Of a stretch of DNA of 64,000 bases, positions 62,901 through 64,000 are shown piece after piece. Each line of letters begins with the position of its first letter. The first letter of the stretch is position 1. A program made the translations under genes and the position numbers. The notes beneath the pieces were generated by a model, which made no database searches, was not told the origin of the DNA, and saw nothing but the letters and a program-made list of their open reading frames with translations. This DNA comes from Setaria digitata (Eukaryota; Nematoda; Chromadorea; Rhabditida; Setariidae). The DNA is taken from NCBI GenBank assembly GCA_003640385.1, contig RCAB01000013.1, forward strand, positions 1 to 64,000, in the 5' to 3' direction.

Positions 62901-64000
62901 GTAATGGTTTACCTGATTCATAAGTGTCTTGCATTACAACTGCACTGGTGGATGTGGTGGTTCTCTCTCTAAATTCATCGGTTGGTAAGAGGTAACCGTC
63001 GGCACCAGTAAAATCACTTCCATCCGTCGGTAAGAACCGTTCTTCGGTATCGACTGCCTGTAATTTTTTCTTTCCAGCTTGTATTAAAGCTTTCTGTCGT
63101 GCAGTGTCGAAGATATAATAACCTTCATCAGTAGTGGGCAGCACTACTCCATCGGCATATATTGGTTTCCCGTCTTCATTTTCAGCTATTGGATATCCTT
63201 CACGATCTAAGAAATTACCGCTCTCATCAGTTAACATTGCTTGGTTTTCTTCATCCAAAATCTGGTATGGCTTCTTTCGCACTGAAACTTTTGGCGTCAT
63301 AAAAGTGCCATCTTCGTCGGTAGGTAGTACCACACCTTTTCCACTGACTGGCAATCCTGCTGATTCAGTTGTAACGATGAAGCTATCTTTCCGCGCATAG
63401 AAGCCATCTTCATCTGTTGGTAATGGACGTCCAAATTCATTTTCCATTTCGCCGGGATATTTCGTTTTATTTAGATAAATATAGTTACCAGAAGCGTCAG
63501 TGGGGAGTAGTTGACCATCAGGTCCGATCGGCCTACCTGTGTCATCTTGTTCAACAGGTTGATTCGGTGCAAGCAAGAAGCGCCCAAGTTCGTCAGTTGG
63601 CAGTAGTCTTCCTTCCCCATCAAAAACAGTGATAAACATTTTTGTAGAATGAGTTACAGAAGCTGTTCCAGAAACTGATTCCTGACCACCATAGATGAAG
63701 CGTCCTTCATCATCTGTTGGAAGAGGTTTACCATCCGGTCCTATCGGTTTTCCGAACTGATTTGTAGGCAATAGCTCACCATCCGGTCCAATAGCACCAT
63801 TTGAGTCCCTGGTGAGAAGCTCTCCATTAGGACCAACAATTGGATATAATGCTCGACCTGCTTTGTCCGTGGGGTACATTTTTCCCATAGGATCCAAATC
63901 AGGAAAAATGTAATTCCCCATTAAATCTGTTGGTAGAATATTACCGTTAGGATCAACGGGAAGATGATTCTCATTGAATTCCACCGGAACACCGTTTTTT
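47937..64000 (-). CDS. Giant VWA / LPTD-repeat / FN3 / EGF protein, probably extracellular (N-terminus outside window)
   Basis: About 3,600 residues are visible and the frame runs open past 64000, so signal peptide and start are missing. Exons: 62192-64000+, 60179-62002, 59716-59891, 55999-59295, 54938-55877, 54534-54729, 54196-54386, 53688-53889, 53415-53525, 53176-53324, 52493-52690, 51905-52207, 51514-51661, about 51190-51380, 50923-51045, 50672-50784, 49945-50042, 49499-49709, 49114-49350, 48587-48843, 47937-48029. Order: repeats, VWA1 (62540-61850), repeats, VWA2 (60525-59716), long repeats, VWA3 (54729-53688), VWA4 (53324-51905), VWA5 (51661-50672), FN3 ([20 protein letters not shown]; 50042-49499), cysteine-rich module, EGF ([20 protein letters not shown]), then a tail ending KAFKWLF. 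No membrane helix is seen at the C-terminus. Phases close except one VWA5 intron. A TGA at 56051 interrupts the longest exon. Probably cuticle or matrix; function unknown. Confidence 0.88.
54950..59295 (-). repeat. LPTD-type peptide-repeat block 3 (longest)
   Basis: More than 1,400 codons in two exons between VWA2 and VWA3. Units are more degenerate than in blocks 1 and 2 at the start ([17 protein letters not shown]) and more regular near the end ([38 protein letters not shown]). Serine and threonine are abundant. The interrupting TGA at 56051-56053 lies in this block. Confidence 0.85.
60560..61840 (-). repeat. LPTD-type peptide-repeat block 2
   Basis: Between VWA1 and VWA2. Units such as [32 protein letters not shown] and [18 protein letters not shown] show the same Asp/Asn-Gly turn, Leu-Pro-Thr-Asp core and following Gly. 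Cysteine is almost absent, consistent with a long spacer between globular VWA domains. Confidence 0.85.
62560..64000 (-). repeat. LPTD-type peptide-repeat block 1
   Basis: This encodes an array of short units built on GPDGxxLPTD followed by xxGxxIYPV-like residues, for example [17 protein letters not shown] and [10 protein letters not shown] variants. Units are about 20 residues, with a shorter 14-residue form ([14 protein letters not shown]). They diverge at the DNA level, so the array is old, not a recent expansion. It runs past the window edge and leads directly into VWA1. Confidence 0.85.

Noticed and set aside
54950..64000. Repeated DNA considered as a CRISPR array or DNA satellite
   Set aside because: The repetition is in the encoded peptide, with diverged codons and no constant spacer structure; the organism is also eukaryotic.
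54950..64000. Gly/Pro-containing repeats considered as a collagen domain
   Set aside because: There is no Gly-X-Y triplet periodicity; the unit is LPTD-based and about 14-20 residues long.
1..64000. tRNA, rRNA and mobile-element genes
   Set aside because: By eye no tRNA-like internal promoter pairs, rRNA segments, transposase motifs or terminal inverted repeats were found; a covariance-model and repeat-library search would settle it.

Overview
The window is eukaryotic nuclear DNA from a nematode, most likely a spirurid or filarial (clade III) worm; the species is my inference and was not tested. The evidence is a strongly AT-rich background, genes cut into many 50-300 base exons with GT..AG introns (acceptors mostly TTTCAG, TTGCAG or TTTAG), and the gene families themselves. 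I saw no bacterial operons, rRNA, CRISPR array, viral gene or recognisable transposon.

Layout. (1) 1-3931: AT-rich spacer. (2) 3932-14515, minus strand: two tandem 12-exon genes for the collagen prolyl 4-hydroxylase alpha subunit. (3) 14516-18969: spacer. (4) 18970-21104, plus strand: a divergent F-box/leucine-rich protein. (5) 21809-22873, plus strand: a four-exon gene for a 218-residue low-complexity protein of unknown function. (6) 24509-29375, minus strand: a RILP-like protein with RH1 and RH2 regions; a phase-compatible candidate first exon lies at 33101-33184. (7) 33600-46239, minus strand: TAF1, the largest TFIID subunit, with the conserved central domain, zinc knuckle and two bromodomains. 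It is interrupted by an assembly scar, an N flanked by an 87-base exact duplication. (8) 47937 to beyond 64000, minus strand: a giant multidomain protein, probably extracellular. It has dozens of short GPDGxxLPTD-type repeats, five von Willebrand A-like domains, one fibronectin III domain and EGF-like modules; its N-terminus lies outside the window.

Exon boundaries were derived by hand from splice sites and reading phase. In both hydroxylase genes, the RILP-like gene, the small unknown gene and most of the giant gene the phases close exactly. Two junctions stay unresolved: exon 4/5 of the F-box gene, and one intron in the fifth VWA domain.

The genes are not an obvious pathway. The hydroxylases (collagen maturation in the endoplasmic reticulum) and the giant VWA/repeat protein could both serve the cuticle or extracellular matrix. 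TAF1, the RILP-like protein and the F-box protein are intracellular. The most novel item is the VWA/LPTD-repeat protein, which also carries an in-frame TGA at 56051-56053 that needs resolving.
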